A stretch of DNA of 64,000 nt from Sulfitobacter sp. HNIBRBA3233. GTDB lineage: Bacteria; Pseudomonadota; Alphaproteobacteria; Rhodobacterales; Rhodobacteraceae. Of the stretch, positions 1-10,700 are shown piece by piece; the stretch's first letter is position 1, and each line of letters starts with the position of its first letter. The notes beneath the pieces were generated by a model that was given only the letters and a program-made list of their open reading frames with translations, ran no database searches and was not told the DNA's origin. The stretch is taken from NCBI RefSeq assembly GCF_040149665.1, contig NZ_JBEFLP010000002.1, positions 1 to 64,000 on the forward strand. Reading direction: 5' to 3'. The translations under genes and the position numbers were made by a program.

Positions 1-438
1 TTAAACTATAAAATCGAGCTGATCGCCCGCCGAACAACACACACCGGATAAGTAACGATGGTGATGTTGCTTCAACGCGCTGTTTTGAGCATTTCCAGCG
101 GGCCCTCATCGTGATCAGAAGGTCGAAATTCTGGCTCGTGGGGTTTCGATGAAGTTCGGCAAGCGAGTGTCTCAACCGATCCGGTTTCCCAACGCGACTG
201 GTTTTTCACAAACAGATCTAGCGCGAATAATGGATGACCTTCCAAGCTCCTCGGCTTGACAATGGGCCCACCAGAGCAACGCTGGAAACTCAGCTTGATC
301 GGATAGTGAGAGAAACAGAAGCGCGGATTTCGCAAAGACCAATCCGGGATGCGCGATCTGGGCTGCTACTTCCGCATACCTTCGGTCACCCAAGGCCGGA
401 AGGATGGACCGGCCCGTCAGGCCGGCCCGGTTCTTATT
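1..438. other. Left-edge intergenic stretch, no supported gene
   Basis: No convincing coding region is seen. Short open frames exist on both strands but have no ribosome binding site, overlap one another and match no family I recognise. A GC-rich imperfect inverted repeat lies near 408-431, just beyond the stop of the minus-strand oxidoreductase gene, and could be part of its transcription end. It lacks a clear T-tract on the minus strand, so I do not call a terminator. Confidence 0.5.
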
Positions 439-2703
439 TCAGGACGATACCAGATCGCTGATACGCATCGGCAGCGATGTCAGCCGCTTGCCCGTCGCGT
501 GGTAGACGGCGTTGCCGATCGCGGCTGCTGTACCGACGATGCCCAATTCGCCGATGCCTTTGACGCCGAGCGGATTGACGTAGTCGTCCTGCTCTTCCAG
601 CATCTCCACGCGGATCTCGCGAATATCGGCGTTCACCGGCACCAGATATTCGGCGATGTTGGCGTTCAGGAAACGGCCGCGGGCCCTGTCGGTCTCGGTC
701 ACCTCGTGCAGCGCCGATCCGATCCCCCAGACCATGCCGCCCATCAGCTGGCTGTGTGCCGTCTTGCGGTTCAGCCATGTCCCCGCCGCAAATGCACCGT
801 GGAGGCGCGGAACCCGGATCTCATGGGTGTATCTATGGATACGGACCTCCGCCATTTCCGCCCCGAAGGCAAACATCGCCCGCTCCGGCGTCACGGGACC
901 GGCTGTTCCATAGCCGCCGGCGAAGGTGGTCGCGACCTGCTGCGGGGTCATCGCCTTATGACGGAATTCGCCGATCATTTCGACCTCGCCTTCGGGCAGC
1001 ATCGCAAGCGCCTCCTGCAGGCTCTGGCGTGCGCCGCCCGCTGCGACAAGGGTGCCGTCCTCAAGCGTGACGGTAGCGGGGTCGACACCGGCCAACGGCC
1101 CGTCCGACATGCCGGTGACCCGCAGGGCCACGCGTTCCGCGATCTTCATACAGGCATCATGCACGGCAGACCCGGCAGAGGCAGCAGTGGTCGATCCGCC
1201 GGAAAGCGGGGCAACCGGCATGTCGGCCTCGCCCATGACAACGTCGACGGCGCTGACCTCCAGCCCAAGGCGGGCGGCGGCGATCTGCGCCATGATGGTA
1301 TAGGTGCCCGTGCCCACATCATGGGCGGCAAGCTCGATATAGGCAGAGCCGTTTCCGTGCATCCGGACCCGTGCATTGGACGCGAGGATGTTGGTGGGAT
1401 AGGTCGCCGTCGCGCAGCCGTAACCAACCAGCCAGTCCCCATCGCGCATCTCGCCGATCCCGGTGGCGCGGTCTGCCCAACCGAAGCTTTGCGCGATCGC
1501 GTCGTAGCTTTCCATCAGGTGGCGCGACGAGAACGGAACCCCGTCGGTCGGGTGGGTCTGGGTATCGTTCGCGCGGCGTAGTTCGACCGGATCCATCCCC
1601 AGCTTCCATGCCAGTTCGTCCATCGCTGATTCCATGGCGAAGAAGGTCTGCATCTCGTTCGGGGCGCGCATGAAGCCGCCGGTGTTGGTGTCCGAACGGG
1701 ACAGGCGCTGTTCGGTGTGGATATTCGGGCAGGCGTACATCGCGCGGGTGATGTGTGTACCAGGGTTGACCACGTCGTCGAACTGCGAGGTCTGGCCGAT
1801 CTCGATATGCTCGAACGCCGTCAGTTTTCCGTCCGCAGTGGCGCCCAGCCGGAATTTCTGCTGCGTTTCGGGACGGAACGTGGCGACGGTGTACATCTGC
1901 GGGCGGCTGACGACCAAACGAACGGGCGCGCCTACGCCTTTTGCCGCGGCGATTGTCAGCATCGCGTAGGGAGTGATCCCGGCCTTGGCGCCGAAGGCCC
2001 CTCCCACGAAGGGAGAGATCACGCGCACGCTGGTTTCCGGCAGGCCATAGGCGCCTGCGATTCCTGCACGCAAAGTACGGACAGACTGCGACGGCATCCA
2101 GACCGTCAGCCGGTCCCCGCGCCATTCGGCAGTAGCTGAAAACATTTCCATCGGATTGTGGTGCTGGAACGGAGTGGTGAACGTCATGTCGACGCTTTGC
2201 GCTGCGGCATCCAGCCCCGATTGCAGATCCCCCTTGGTCAGCACCATGCCTTCGCTGTCTTCGCCCGCACCAACGACAAAGCTGTTTTCGCTGTCCATGT
2301 GGATCGCGGCATCGCCCTGGTCGTATTGCACCTCGACCAGATCGGCGGCACGGCGTGCCGCGGCGGCATTTTCTGCCACGACATAGGCCAAGGGCTGTCC
2401 GGCATAGCGGATTTCCGTCCCTTCCATCGGCCAGAAAGAGGCCGAGCCGGGCCCGCCGGCGTAAAAGCCTTTCACGGTTTTATAGTCCGGCAGCGTCTCG
2501 TGCGTATAGACGGCGACAACGCCTTCCTCCGCTTCAGCCTTGGAGGTATCGATCGCGGTGACAGTGCCCAGAGCGATGGAAGAACAGGCCAGCGCGCCGT
2601 GCAGCATGCCCGCGGGAAGGACGTCGGCGGCGTAGGTGGCCGTCCCCGTCACCTTGCGGCGTGCGTCGGTACGGGTGACTTCGGTGTTGATTGTCTGTGC
2701 CAT
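439..2703 (-). CDS. paoC: Aldehyde oxidoreductase, molybdenum cofactor-binding subunit (PaoC/XdhA-like)
   Basis: This is the large catalytic subunit of a xanthine dehydrogenase-family enzyme (754 aa; E. coli PaoC is about 730). It would bind molybdopterin and oxidise aldehydes or N-heterocycles. The N-terminal ald_Xan domain is followed by molybdopterin-binding segments such as the stretch containing SPFVGGAFGAK. Near the C-terminus GVKGIGELG carries the Glu expected to act as the catalytic base. It is the last gene of a three-gene operon; its ATG overlaps the stop of the FAD subunit by one base (TGATG). Together with the Tat-signal iron-sulfur subunit upstream, the arrangement is that of periplasmic PaoABC rather than cytoplasmic xanthine dehydrogenase. 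The exact substrate cannot be read from sequence. Confidence 0.9.
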   Translation of the reverse strand: MAQTINTEVTRTDARRKVTGTATYAADVLPAGMLHGALACSSIALGTVTAIDTSKAEAEEGVVAVYTHETLPDYKTVKGFYAGGPGSASFWPMEGTEIRYAGQPLAYVVAENAAAARRAADLVEVQYDQGDAAIHMDSENSFVVGAGEDSEGMVLTKGDLQSGLDAAAQSVDMTFTTPFQHHNPMEMFSATAEWRGDRLTVWMPSQSVRTLRAGIAGAYGLPETSVRVISPFVGGAFGAKAGITPYAMLTIAAAKGVGAPVRLVVSRPQMYTVATFRPETQQKFRLGATADGKLTAFEHIEIGQTSQFDDVVNPGTHITRAMYACPNIHTEQRLSRSDTNTGGFMRAPNEMQTFFAMESAMDELAWKLGMDPVELRRANDTQTHPTDGVPFSSRHLMESYDAIAQSFGWADRATGIGEMRDGDWLVGYGCATATYPTNILASNARVRMHGNGSAYIELAAHDVGTGTYTIMAQIAAARLGLEVSAVDVVMGEADMPVAPLSGGSTTAASAGSAVHDACMKIAERVALRVTGMSDGPLAGVDPATVTLEDGTLVAAGGARQSLQEALAMLPEGEVEMIGEFRHKAMTPQQVATTFAGGYGTAGPVTPERAMFAFGAEMAEVRIHRYTHEIRVPRLHGAFAAGTWLNRKTAHSQLMGGMVWGIGSALHEVTETDRARGRFLNANIAEYLVPVNADIREIRVEMLEEQDDYVNPLGVKGIGELGIVGTAAAIGNAVYHATGKRLTSLPMRISDLVSS

Positions 2704-3704
2704 CAGTTCTGGCCTCCGATGCGCGATTTCACTTCCATGAGCGCGCCAGCGACCACGTCGGCCCCCAGCGCAATCTTGTAGGCCGACCCTTCGAGCGGCT
2801 CTGCGTCCTCGAACGCGATACGCCCCGCTTCGCGCGCGGCCTCTTCGGTAAGCGGTTTGCCTTTCAGGCTATCCTCGGCCGCCTTTGCGCGCCACGGAAC
2901 CGAAGCCACACCGCCAAGGGCGATCCGCGCGTCGCGCACGGTCTCGCCGTCCATTTCGATCCCGACGGCTGCCGAGGCGGAAGCGAAGGCATAGCTTTCG
3001 CGGTCCCGTGCCTTCAGGTAGGTGCTGTTGGCCATGGCAGGGATGATCGGCACGACAATCGCTGTCACGATCTCGCCCGGTTCAAGCACTGTTTCCGTCT
3101 GTGGCGTGTCGGCGGGCAGCAGGTGAAGGTCCGCGAAGGGGATGGTCCGCGTGCCACCGGGACCCCGTGTCTCGACCACCGCGTCAAAGGCGATCAGCGC
3201 TTGCGCGAAATCACCGGGGTACATCGCCACACAGGCCGACGAACCGCCGAGGATCGCGTGCAGCGTCGTCTCGCCACCGCTGAGAGCGGCACAACCGCTG
3301 CCGGGGGTGCGCTTGTTGCATTGCGCATAAGCGGTGTCGCGGAAGTAGGGGCAGCGGGTGTGTTGCAGGATGTTGCCACCCAGCGTCGCGGCATTGCGCA
3401 ACTGCGGGCTTGCCGCTTTCCACAGGGATTCCGAAAGGGCGGGGCAGGCTTCGACCACCTGCGCGTCCGCGCCGACCGTGCCCATTTTCGACAGGGCGCC
3501 AAAACGCAACTGGTCCGCCGTAACCTCGTAGCCGTCGAGCGCGTCAAGACCGGTGATATCGACCAATGCGTCCGGCCCGATCACACCGATCTTCATCAGA
3601 TCGACCATCGTCGTGCCGCCGGCGATGATCCGTGTCCCGGCAGTCGCGGCGGCGTCGCTGGCGGCAGGCAGGCTGTCAGCCTTGGTGTATGTAAAACTCT
3701 TCAT
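2703..3704 (-). CDS. paoB: Aldehyde oxidoreductase, FAD-binding subunit (PaoB-like)
   Basis: This 333-aa protein is the FAD subunit of the same enzyme. The N-terminal half has the CO-dehydrogenase flavoprotein fold, with AATLGGNILQHTRCPYF as the flavin-binding region. Cysteines in RCPYF, QCNK and SGCAA match the extra cysteines that hold a [4Fe-4S] cluster in E. coli PaoB (family knowledge), which sets it apart from ordinary XdhB. The start ATG is preceded by AAGGGTGAACCG. It lies 4 bp after the iron-sulfur subunit and overlaps the molybdenum subunit by one base, so the three are co-translated. Its role is electron transfer between the Fe-S clusters, FAD and the final acceptor. Confidence 0.9.
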   Translation of the reverse strand: MKSFTYTKADSLPAASDAAATAGTRIIAGGTTMVDLMKIGVIGPDALVDITGLDALDGYEVTADQLRFGALSKMGTVGADAQVVEACPALSESLWKAASPQLRNAATLGGNILQHTRCPYFRDTAYAQCNKRTPGSGCAALSGGETTLHAILGGSSACVAMYPGDFAQALIAFDAVVETRGPGGTRTIPFADLHLLPADTPQTETVLEPGEIVTAIVVPIIPAMANSTYLKARDRESYAFASASAAVGIEMDGETVRDARIALGGVASVPWRAKAAEDSLKGKPLTEEAAREAGRIAFEDAEPLEGSAYKIALGADVVAGALMEVKSRIGGQN

Positions 3705-3708
3705 CGGT

Positions 3709-4317
3709 TCACCCTTTCTGCGCGTCGCGGACCTGCTCGACGGCGGCCACGATGTTCAGGTAGGCACCGCAACGGCACAGGTTGCCGCTCATGTACTCGC
3801 GAATTTCGGCAGCGTCCGTCGCGTGCCCCTCGTCGATGCAGGCGATGGCCGACAGGATCTGTCCGGGGGTGCAATAACCGCACTGAAACGCATCATTTTC
3901 GGCAAAGGCGGTTTGCATCGGATGCAGATCGCCCGTCGGATCGGCCAGACCTTCGACGGTAACGACTTCAGATCCTTCGGCCATGACTGCCAGTGTCAGG
4001 CAGGAATTGACCCGCGTGCCGTCGAGCAGCACGGTACAGGCACCGCATTGGCCCTGATTGCATCCGATCTTCGTGCCCGTCAGCCCGAGGGTGTCGCGCA
4101 GGGCCTCGACCAGCGTTGTGCGCGGCTCGACCGACAGATGGCGGGCCTTGCCGTTGACTGTCAGCGTGATCGTGCGCGCATCGGCAGAGGCCGGTGCCTC
4201 TTGGGCCTGCGCCGCACCCACAGCCATGCCGAGCGATCCCGCTACGACCGAACTGCCTTGTAGAAATCCACGGCGCGACACGCCCGGACGGCGCAAATCT
4301 GGAGGAACTTTGGACAT
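3709..4317 (-). CDS. paoA: Aldehyde oxidoreductase, [2Fe-2S] subunit with Tat signal (PaoA-like)
   Basis: This roughly 200-aa protein carries two [2Fe-2S] clusters: a plant-ferredoxin type (GCNQGQCGACTVLLDG) and a C-terminal helical type (CGYCTPGQ and LCRCGAY). The N-terminus has a twin-arginine motif (VSRRGFLQG), a hydrophobic stretch and an AQA-like cleavage region, so the assembled enzyme should be exported folded to the periplasm, as known for PaoABC. I chose the ATG at 4317, preceded by GAAAGGCAGG, over an in-frame start 25 codons upstream because the Tat signal then begins at the N-terminus. It is first in the operon, so the promoter should lie between this start and the convergently oriented ABC gene's end near 4525. 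Confidence 0.9.
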   Translation of the reverse strand: MSKVPPDLRRPGVSRRGFLQGSSVVAGSLGMAVGAAQAQEAPASADARTITLTVNGKARHLSVEPRTTLVEALRDTLGLTGTKIGCNQGQCGACTVLLDGTRVNSCLTLAVMAEGSEVVTVEGLADPTGDLHPMQTAFAENDAFQCGYCTPGQILSAIACIDEGHATDAAEIREYMSGNLCRCGAYLNIVAAVEQVRDAQKG

Positions 4318-4525
4318 AACCCTGCCTTTCGACGATAAAAACAACCTGTGAGGGAAGGGTGGGGCTTTGGCCTGCGGCGGCAAGTCGCACATCGCAAAAA
4401 CCTGCTAAGTGGTCCCGTGCATTGAAGATTCAGAACCCGTTAAGCATTGCGGTTGAGGGGTGAACGCATTCCTGCGGCCCGCGCCGTCTTGTCCGGGGGC
4501 GCCGCTGCAAACGCGACTGCCCCCG

Positions 4526-7500
4526 TCAGACGTAGCCCGCGATCACCTGCATCAGCTTGTAGGCCGTGGAGGCATCGTTCTGGACCACCGCTATGAATTC
4601 CTCGGCCCCGATGCGCAGGCAGGTGATGTCGCTGCGCGCGCGCATGTCGAGCGCGCGGGGCACCTGCCGGATCAGTGCCAGTTCACCGACGATATCGCCC
4701 GGTCCTGACGTCGTGACCAGCTGCTCCGATCCGTCCTCTGCGTGGGCAATCATTTCAACCGTCCCTTCCAGGATCACGAAAGCCCCCATGGTCGGCGCGT
4801 CGCCCTGGCGAAAGATGGTTTCGCCCGCTTTTGCATTGTGCCAGCGCGCGCCAAACGCCAGCAGACGCAGTTGCCGCGTCTTCAGGCCGGTGAACAGATG
4901 CGTCCGCTCCAGCGCCCTGATTTTCCGCGCCAGATCCGCGCTGGCAGTGGCATCGCCGGTCTCGTCCATGTCTTCGTCCATGGCAGAAAGACGGCCGTTT
5001 TGCAGGACGAAATGGTGGTCGAAATCCTCGGGGTCGGGCACCTCGGGCGCGATGGTCAGAATGATCGCTTCGGGCAACAGCCGGTGCAGCCGGTGGTGGA
5101 GGGTTTCGCGCAGGCTGGCATCAAAGCTCGCCATTGCGCCGTCGAGGATCAACAGATCGGGCCGCTTGATCGTCGCGCGGCAGAGCGACAGCGGCTCGAC
5201 CAGCGTGGCAGGCAGATTACTGCCCCCAAGGCTGAGCGGAAGATCGAACAACTGCCGCAGAAGGGCCCCCTGCAGCCCGGCGGCGTGCAACTGTTTCTCG
5301 GCGACACGGGTCAGAGCATCTGTTTGTGCGCCCGGCATCAGCTTGCCGAACAGCGTATTTTCCAGAACCGAAAGACCACGGATCGGTTGATCCGCCGACA
5401 GCGGGGCGAACAGGCTGTCGGTATTGCGGCGCAGGTGCGCGCCGTGCGTCTTGCGGATCTCCAGCACCTTTTCGATGATCCCCGCGGGGAAGCTCGGCCC
5501 GATCTTTGCGGCGGGTACGACCAGTGGCACCGCCAGCAACTGGGCGACCTGATCGCGCGTGAGCGCGCCGCCGCGCCGCAGGGTCGGCAGATGCGACAGC
5601 GCCGTCTCGAACGCGCCGGGATCCAGCCCGAGCTTCAGAAACAGGGGATGATCGGTGCCATCGATGCCGAAGATACGGGTGAGAAATTCGACCAGATCGG
5701 CGGACAGAAGCAGCAGATCATGTTCAAGGTTCAGCTCTTTGAGCAGTGACAGGAAAGACGGGTGATCCAGAAGCACCTGCGCCGACAGGGGCTGCAAAGG
5801 CATTGCGAACAAAAGATTTTCCGCGACTGGCAACGCCAGATTATAGCGGTTTTCGTCGAAGAAGCTCACGTCCTTGTCCAGCCCGGCGTCTATGACCGAT
5901 CTTTGCACATCTGCCCGAAGTTTCACGACCGCCTGCGCCAGGTCCGGGTGCTGGTCGGGATCAAGGTCAAGCTCGATCGCACGCCCGAACAGCGGCGCGT
6001 CCAGCCCGGTGCCCGCAACCAGCCGCGTCCACCAGTCTTGCAATTCCGCCTCGTCGGTCATGCCTGCGGCCCCCGCGTCCAGCCAGACCGCCGCCAGTGG
6101 ATCGGTACTGTTGCCGGTCAGTGCGCTTTCTTCGGCGCGCGCCGTGTCCGGGGCCGGACCCTGCGGGCCGGTGCGCAGGGCCATGTTGACGTTCTCGGCC
6201 ATCTTGCCGCGAAACATCACCGGCGTGGCGCTGGCGTGCCCGATCCTGCGCGCGATCGTCGCCTGATGCAGGCTTCGCAGATCGTGACCGGCCATCGTGA
6301 TCGTGCCGGAGGTCGACAGAACCTCGCGTGTCAGAAGCGCCGTCAGCGCGCGGCGGTCCTCTTCGCTGGCGGCGGTGATGGCAATCGTGCTGGCGGCGGG
6401 CAGGGTCGCGTTCAGATCCTCAAGGACAATCGTGCCGTCCGGGTCGCGCACCGTCACCGACTGGAGCGCGATATCGCCCGCAAGGCGGGGCAGGTCGGTC
6501 GGCAGACCCTCCAGCAAATCGGCGGCGACCATGTTGTCGGGGGCAAAGCGTTCGGTGACCGTCTCCCAGCGCACCGCCATATCGGCAGTCTGGTTGTAAT
6601 AGGCCAGAAGCTCTTTCCACGGGCTCGACAGATCCTTGTAGGCGGCGAGGGCCGCGACAAGGGCGCCCACCGTGATGTCGCCACGGATCACGAGGTAGCC
6701 ACCCAGCGAGTAGAAAAAGAACGGTGTCATCTGCCCGATGAAATTGTTCACGAATTTCATGAAGAACTTCTTGCGGTAAAGCCGGAAGCGGATGTCGAAC
6801 AAACGCCCCAGCCGGTCCGAGATCATGGCCAGCCGGTAGCGCCACCCGCCGTTCAGCCGCAGGGTCGCAGCGCCCGCCGCCGTCTCGCCGATCTCGGCGG
6901 CCAGCGCGCGCACTTCGATGACACGTTCCTTGTTCATCAGGTTGATCTGGCGTTGCAGCTTCGGGATCAGCCACGCCTGCAAGGGGATCAGCGCCGAGGC
7001 GGCAAGCCCGAAGACAGGGTTTTGCGCGAAGAGAAAGCCCAGGATCGTCAGCATCTGTCCTGCCTGCAAAACCGGTTGCGCCACAGCATCGCCCATCAGC
7101 CCGCCCATGGGTTCGGCTTCGGATGTAACCATGCTGACCAGCTCGCCCTGACTGGTGCGTTCGAAATAGGGGGCGGGAAAGCGCAGGATCCGTTCGATCA
7201 GCGTGTAGCGAAAGCGCCGCAATAGGCGTTCGGACAGAACGCCCTTCATCGTGTTGATCCGCATTTTCAACAGACCGTGCCCCAGCACCGCGCCCAGAAA
7301 TACAGCGCACAACAGCATCAGATAGGTGATCTGTCCGACTTCGACGCCCAGTACCGGCACAGTGGACGCATTCGCCCCGATCGCGTCGTTGATGATCCGT
7401 TTGGGCAGCTCGAGCGTGAGATACAAAAGCGGAAACAAAAGCAGCGTCACCAAAAGAAGCCGCAGCTGAGCCCATTTGGAGTATCTCCAGATAAATGAAA

Positions 7501-7540
7501 ACAGCGTGCGTTCGATGACGTATCCAATCGTGTCCCACAT
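4526..7540 (-). CDS. Long ABC-exporter-like protein with degenerate ATPase domain and C-terminal cyclic-nucleotide domain
   Basis: This roughly 1004-aa protein begins with a type-1 exporter membrane domain (about residues 10-310, several hydrophobic spans). The ATPase domain that follows is unusual: where the Walker A should be there is ITAASEEDRRAL, with no GxxGxGK(S/T), while LSLGGSNLP (signature-like) and LLILDGAMASFD (Walker B-like) persist some 370 residues later. The intervening insert is not part of standard exporters (580-620 aa in total). The last 130 residues form a cNMP-binding beta-roll (GETIFRQGD, GAFVILEG, GDIVGELALI). I prefer the ATG at 7540 (GAGG upstream) to a TTG 14 codons earlier. 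The cyclase gene transcribed divergently 184 bp away suggests control by cAMP or cGMP. The transported substrate is unknown. Confidence 0.82.
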   Translation of the reverse strand: MWDTIGYVIERTLFSFIWRYSKWAQLRLLLVTLLLFPLLYLTLELPKRIINDAIGANASTVPVLGVEVGQITYLMLLCAVFLGAVLGHGLLKMRINTMKGVLSERLLRRFRYTLIERILRFPAPYFERTSQGELVSMVTSEAEPMGGLMGDAVAQPVLQAGQMLTILGFLFAQNPVFGLAASALIPLQAWLIPKLQRQINLMNKERVIEVRALAAEIGETAAGAATLRLNGGWRYRLAMISDRLGRLFDIRFRLYRKKFFMKFVNNFIGQMTPFFFYSLGGYLVIRGDITVGALVAALAAYKDLSSPWKELLAYYNQTADMAVRWETVTERFAPDNMVAADLLEGLPTDLPRLAGDIALQSVTVRDPDGTIVLEDLNATLPAASTIAITAASEEDRRALTALLTREVLSTSGTITMAGHDLRSLHQATIARRIGHASATPVMFRGKMAENVNMALRTGPQGPAPDTARAEESALTGNSTDPLAAVWLDAGAAGMTDEAELQDWWTRLVAGTGLDAPLFGRAIELDLDPDQHPDLAQAVVKLRADVQRSVIDAGLDKDVSFFDENRYNLALPVAENLLFAMPLQPLSAQVLLDHPSFLSLLKELNLEHDLLLLSADLVEFLTRIFGIDGTDHPLFLKLGLDPGAFETALSHLPTLRRGGALTRDQVAQLLAVPLVVPAAKIGPSFPAGIIEKVLEIRKTHGAHLRRNTDSLFAPLSADQPIRGLSVLENTLFGKLMPGAQTDALTRVAEKQLHAAGLQGALLRQLFDLPLSLGGSNLPATLVEPLSLCRATIKRPDLLILDGAMASFDASLRETLHHRLHRLLPEAIILTIAPEVPDPEDFDHHFVLQNGRLSAMDEDMDETGDATASADLARKIRALERTHLFTGLKTRQLRLLAFGARWHNAKAGETIFRQGDAPTMGAFVILEGTVEMIAHAEDGSEQLVTTSGPGDIVGELALIRQVPRALDMRARSDITCLRIGAEEFIAVVQNDASTAYKLMQVIAGYV

Positions 7541-7724
7541 CGGTTTCGACCTCGATCCTAAGGGGGCAACGCGTTTCGGCAAAGCGATTTACGGCTGTGC
7601 GGTGTTTTGGGCACGACACCCGGCCCCCTACGCTGCGCGCTGGCAGTCGCGCCGGTGATGGTGTATAAAAATCTGGCCGGACCGTGTTGGAAGCGTTGGT
7701 TCGGGGCAATCTGGGGGATTAGTC

Positions 7725-10700
7725 ATGCACCAGCCTTCGCGGCAGGGTGACAGACGTCAGGTCTCCGTCTTGTTTACCGACATGGTCGGCTATACGGCCA
7801 TCGTCGAGGATCTGGGCGAAGAACGCGCTGTCGCCTTCACGAAGATGATCTATGACACGTTGACTGCCGTCGTGCGCGCGCGCGGCGGTACCGTGCGGTC
7901 CTTTGCCGGTGACAGTATCATGGCGGTGTTCGGTCTTCCCGAGGCGATGGAGGATTCCGCCTTGCGGGCGTGCCGCGCGGCCCTCGCAATTCATGTCGAA
8001 TTTGCCGCCCGCGCCGCCGATCTTGAACGGCGCTTCGGTGTGCGGCCCCAGTTGCGGGTGGGCGTCAGCTCGGGCACCGCCGTCATGGCATCGGTCGAAG
8101 GCGACAACTCGGAACTGACCGCCGTCGGCAAAACCGTCAATCTGGCCTCGCGGATCCAGTCTCTTGCGCCGTCGGGGGGGTGCCTGATCTGCGACGACAC
8201 CCGGCGCCTGGTCGAGTGGCTGGTCGAAACCGAATTTCACGGCGAACACGACATCAAGGGTGTGTCGGGCGACCAAAAGCTGTGGGTTCTCAAAAGCATC
8301 GCTGAAAGCGCCACGCGGTTTGATGCATCGGTCGCGCAGGGGCTCAGCACCTATGTCGGTCGCGAGGATGAGCTTGGCGTGTTTTTCGACGCGCTGGAGA
8401 AGGCCGAGAGCCAGTTGAGCGTTGTCGATCTGGTCGCGGAGCCGGGGCTGGGCAAGACGCGGCTGGTCTACGAATTTCTCAACAGTCCGCAGGCACGCGA
8501 CAAGCTGATGCTGACCGGCCATTGCGCGGCGGACGGCCAGCAGATCCCCTTCTTCCCGTTTCTGGAGATTACGCGACGGTCTTTCCGGATCGACGACAGC
8601 GACAGCCCGGACAGGATTGCCGAGAAACTGTCGAAGGGTCTGCGCGCGGCGCATCTGTATTCCGATGAAAATCTCGGGCTTTTGATGAACCTTCTGGGGC
8701 TCGAGCCACCGGAAGGCGCGCTCGATGGTCTTGACGGTGTTCTGATCGGTCTGCGGACGCGCGATCTGTTCCCGGCGCTTCTGGCGCACAACTGCCGCAA
8801 CGCGCTGGTGATCCTGCAGATCGAGGATATCCACTGGATCGATACCGCCTCCGAGGGCCTGTTGCGCCGCCTCATCACGGAAGCCCGGCAGCCGAACCTG
8901 ATGGTGATCCTGCCCCGCCGTCCCGAATATATTCCGGACTGGAACGACAGCCCGGCAGTGACATCGCTGCCGCTGCAACCGCTTGCGCAGGACGCGATCG
9001 GCAGCATCGTGCGGGCGCGTCTGGGGGTGGAGAGCGTTCCGCCCGCGCTGGTGCAGCAGGTGGCAGAGCGGGCAGGCGGCAACCCGCTTTTCGGGGAAGA
9101 AATCGTTGCGTATCTCTCGAACGAAGGCGCTTTGCGGGTCAATGACGGCGAGGTGTGGTTCGACGCCGAGCGGGGCCGCAGCGGGCTGCCCGTCAACATG
9201 CAGGGGCTTTTGACCGCGCGTGTCGACCGCCTTGACGAAGCGGACCGCAGGCTGCTTCAGGCCGCCGCCGTGGTCGGCAGGCGCTTCGATCCGGGGCTGT
9301 TGACCGGCGTGGCCGAAGGGTCCGTCGACATCGCGGCATCCCTGCAACGGCTTCAAGCGCTCGACGTGGTCTACCGCGAGGGCGATACATCGGATTTCCG
9401 GTTCAAGCATGTGCTGTTGCGCGACACCGTCTATCAAAGCCTTCTGTCCGAACGTAAATCCGCCTTGCACCTCGGGATTGCCAAGGCGATCGAGGCGCGC
9501 AGCGCCGCCCGGCTGAGCGACAGCGCGGATACGCTGGCCTACCACTACGCGCAGACCGACCGCGACGATCTTGCCTTCCGCTATGCCGCGCTTGCCGGGG
9601 CGCGCAGCCTCGGGGTGTATTCGCTGGAAGAGGCAAACCGCTATTTCGCCTCGGCGCTGGCGCTCTACGAGCGTGACCCGGACTGCGCCTCGGAGCAGGC
9701 ATTTGCGGATATGCTCGCCGACTATGCGATGTGCGCCAATATCTCGCTGCGCGTGAACCGGATGCTGGAACTGGCCGACCGCGTCGAAAACTTTCTCAAG
9801 CAGCAGGGCGATAGCGCCAGCCATGTCCGTTTTCTGCACCACTACCTGTGCTGCCTGATCTGGAACGGCCGCTACTTGGATGCGCTGGCGGTCGAACGGC
9901 AGCTTTCGGCGATGGCTCAGCGGGTGGGCGATGCGCCGTCGCTCATTTACGCGCTGGTCAGCGAAATGGCCGTGTCATGCTACACCGGCCACTTGCCGCG
10001 CGAGACATTCGAGGCGCGCCGCGCCGAGGCCGAGGCCCTGCTTGCCGATAGCGACGACGCCTATCTCCATAACTTTTTCCACGCTCATATCGGATGGAAT
10101 GCCGTCTGCCGCGGGCAGGCCCAGGCTGCGCAGGCCGCCGCCGACCGGATGATCGAGCTCGGCACACAAAAGAACGACCCGCGCGCGCTGGGTTACGGGA
10201 CGGGTATGAAGGCGCTGATCGCTCTGGCCAGCGACAATTACCAGATGGCATTCGACATCTCGCAGGAGGCACGGCGCCTGTCGCGCGTCCCCTTCGAGAC
10301 GACAATCGCGGAAACCGCCTATTACGCACCTCTGATCCCGCTTGAAAAACCCGGCGCGGCGCAAGAGGTGCAGGCCTATTGCGACCGATGTTCGGAACGC
10401 GGCTGGACGCTGTTCATGTCCACCACCTTTACCATGCTCGGCATTGCCAAGGTCATCGACGGGCGGATCGCCGAAGGTTTGAAGCATATCGAGGACAGCA
10501 TCGCGCAGCGCGAGCGCGAGGGCTTCAAGGTAGGTGCCGACTGGTACAGGTTGTTCCTGTGCGATGTCTATCTGGCGATACTGGCGGGCGAAGGCGATGC
10601 ATCGCCCGCTGTAATGCTGCGCAACATCGGCGCGCTTTCCAAGGTCATTCTGTTCGGGGGGCGCGACATCACGCGGATGGTGGAAACGGTGCGTGCCAAT

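Noticed and set aside
72..393. Short open frames at the left edge
   Set aside because: They overlap on both strands without start signals or recognisable domains.
439..4317. Cytoplasmic xanthine dehydrogenase (xdhABC)
   Set aside because: The iron-sulfur subunit has a Tat signal and the FAD subunit has extra cysteines, as in periplasmic PaoABC.
7719..9842. Long open frame (about 700 codons) on the minus strand opposite the cyclase gene
   Set aside because: It is antisense to a well-supported cyclase/ATPase gene, has no recognisable domain and reflects GC-rich third-position bias.
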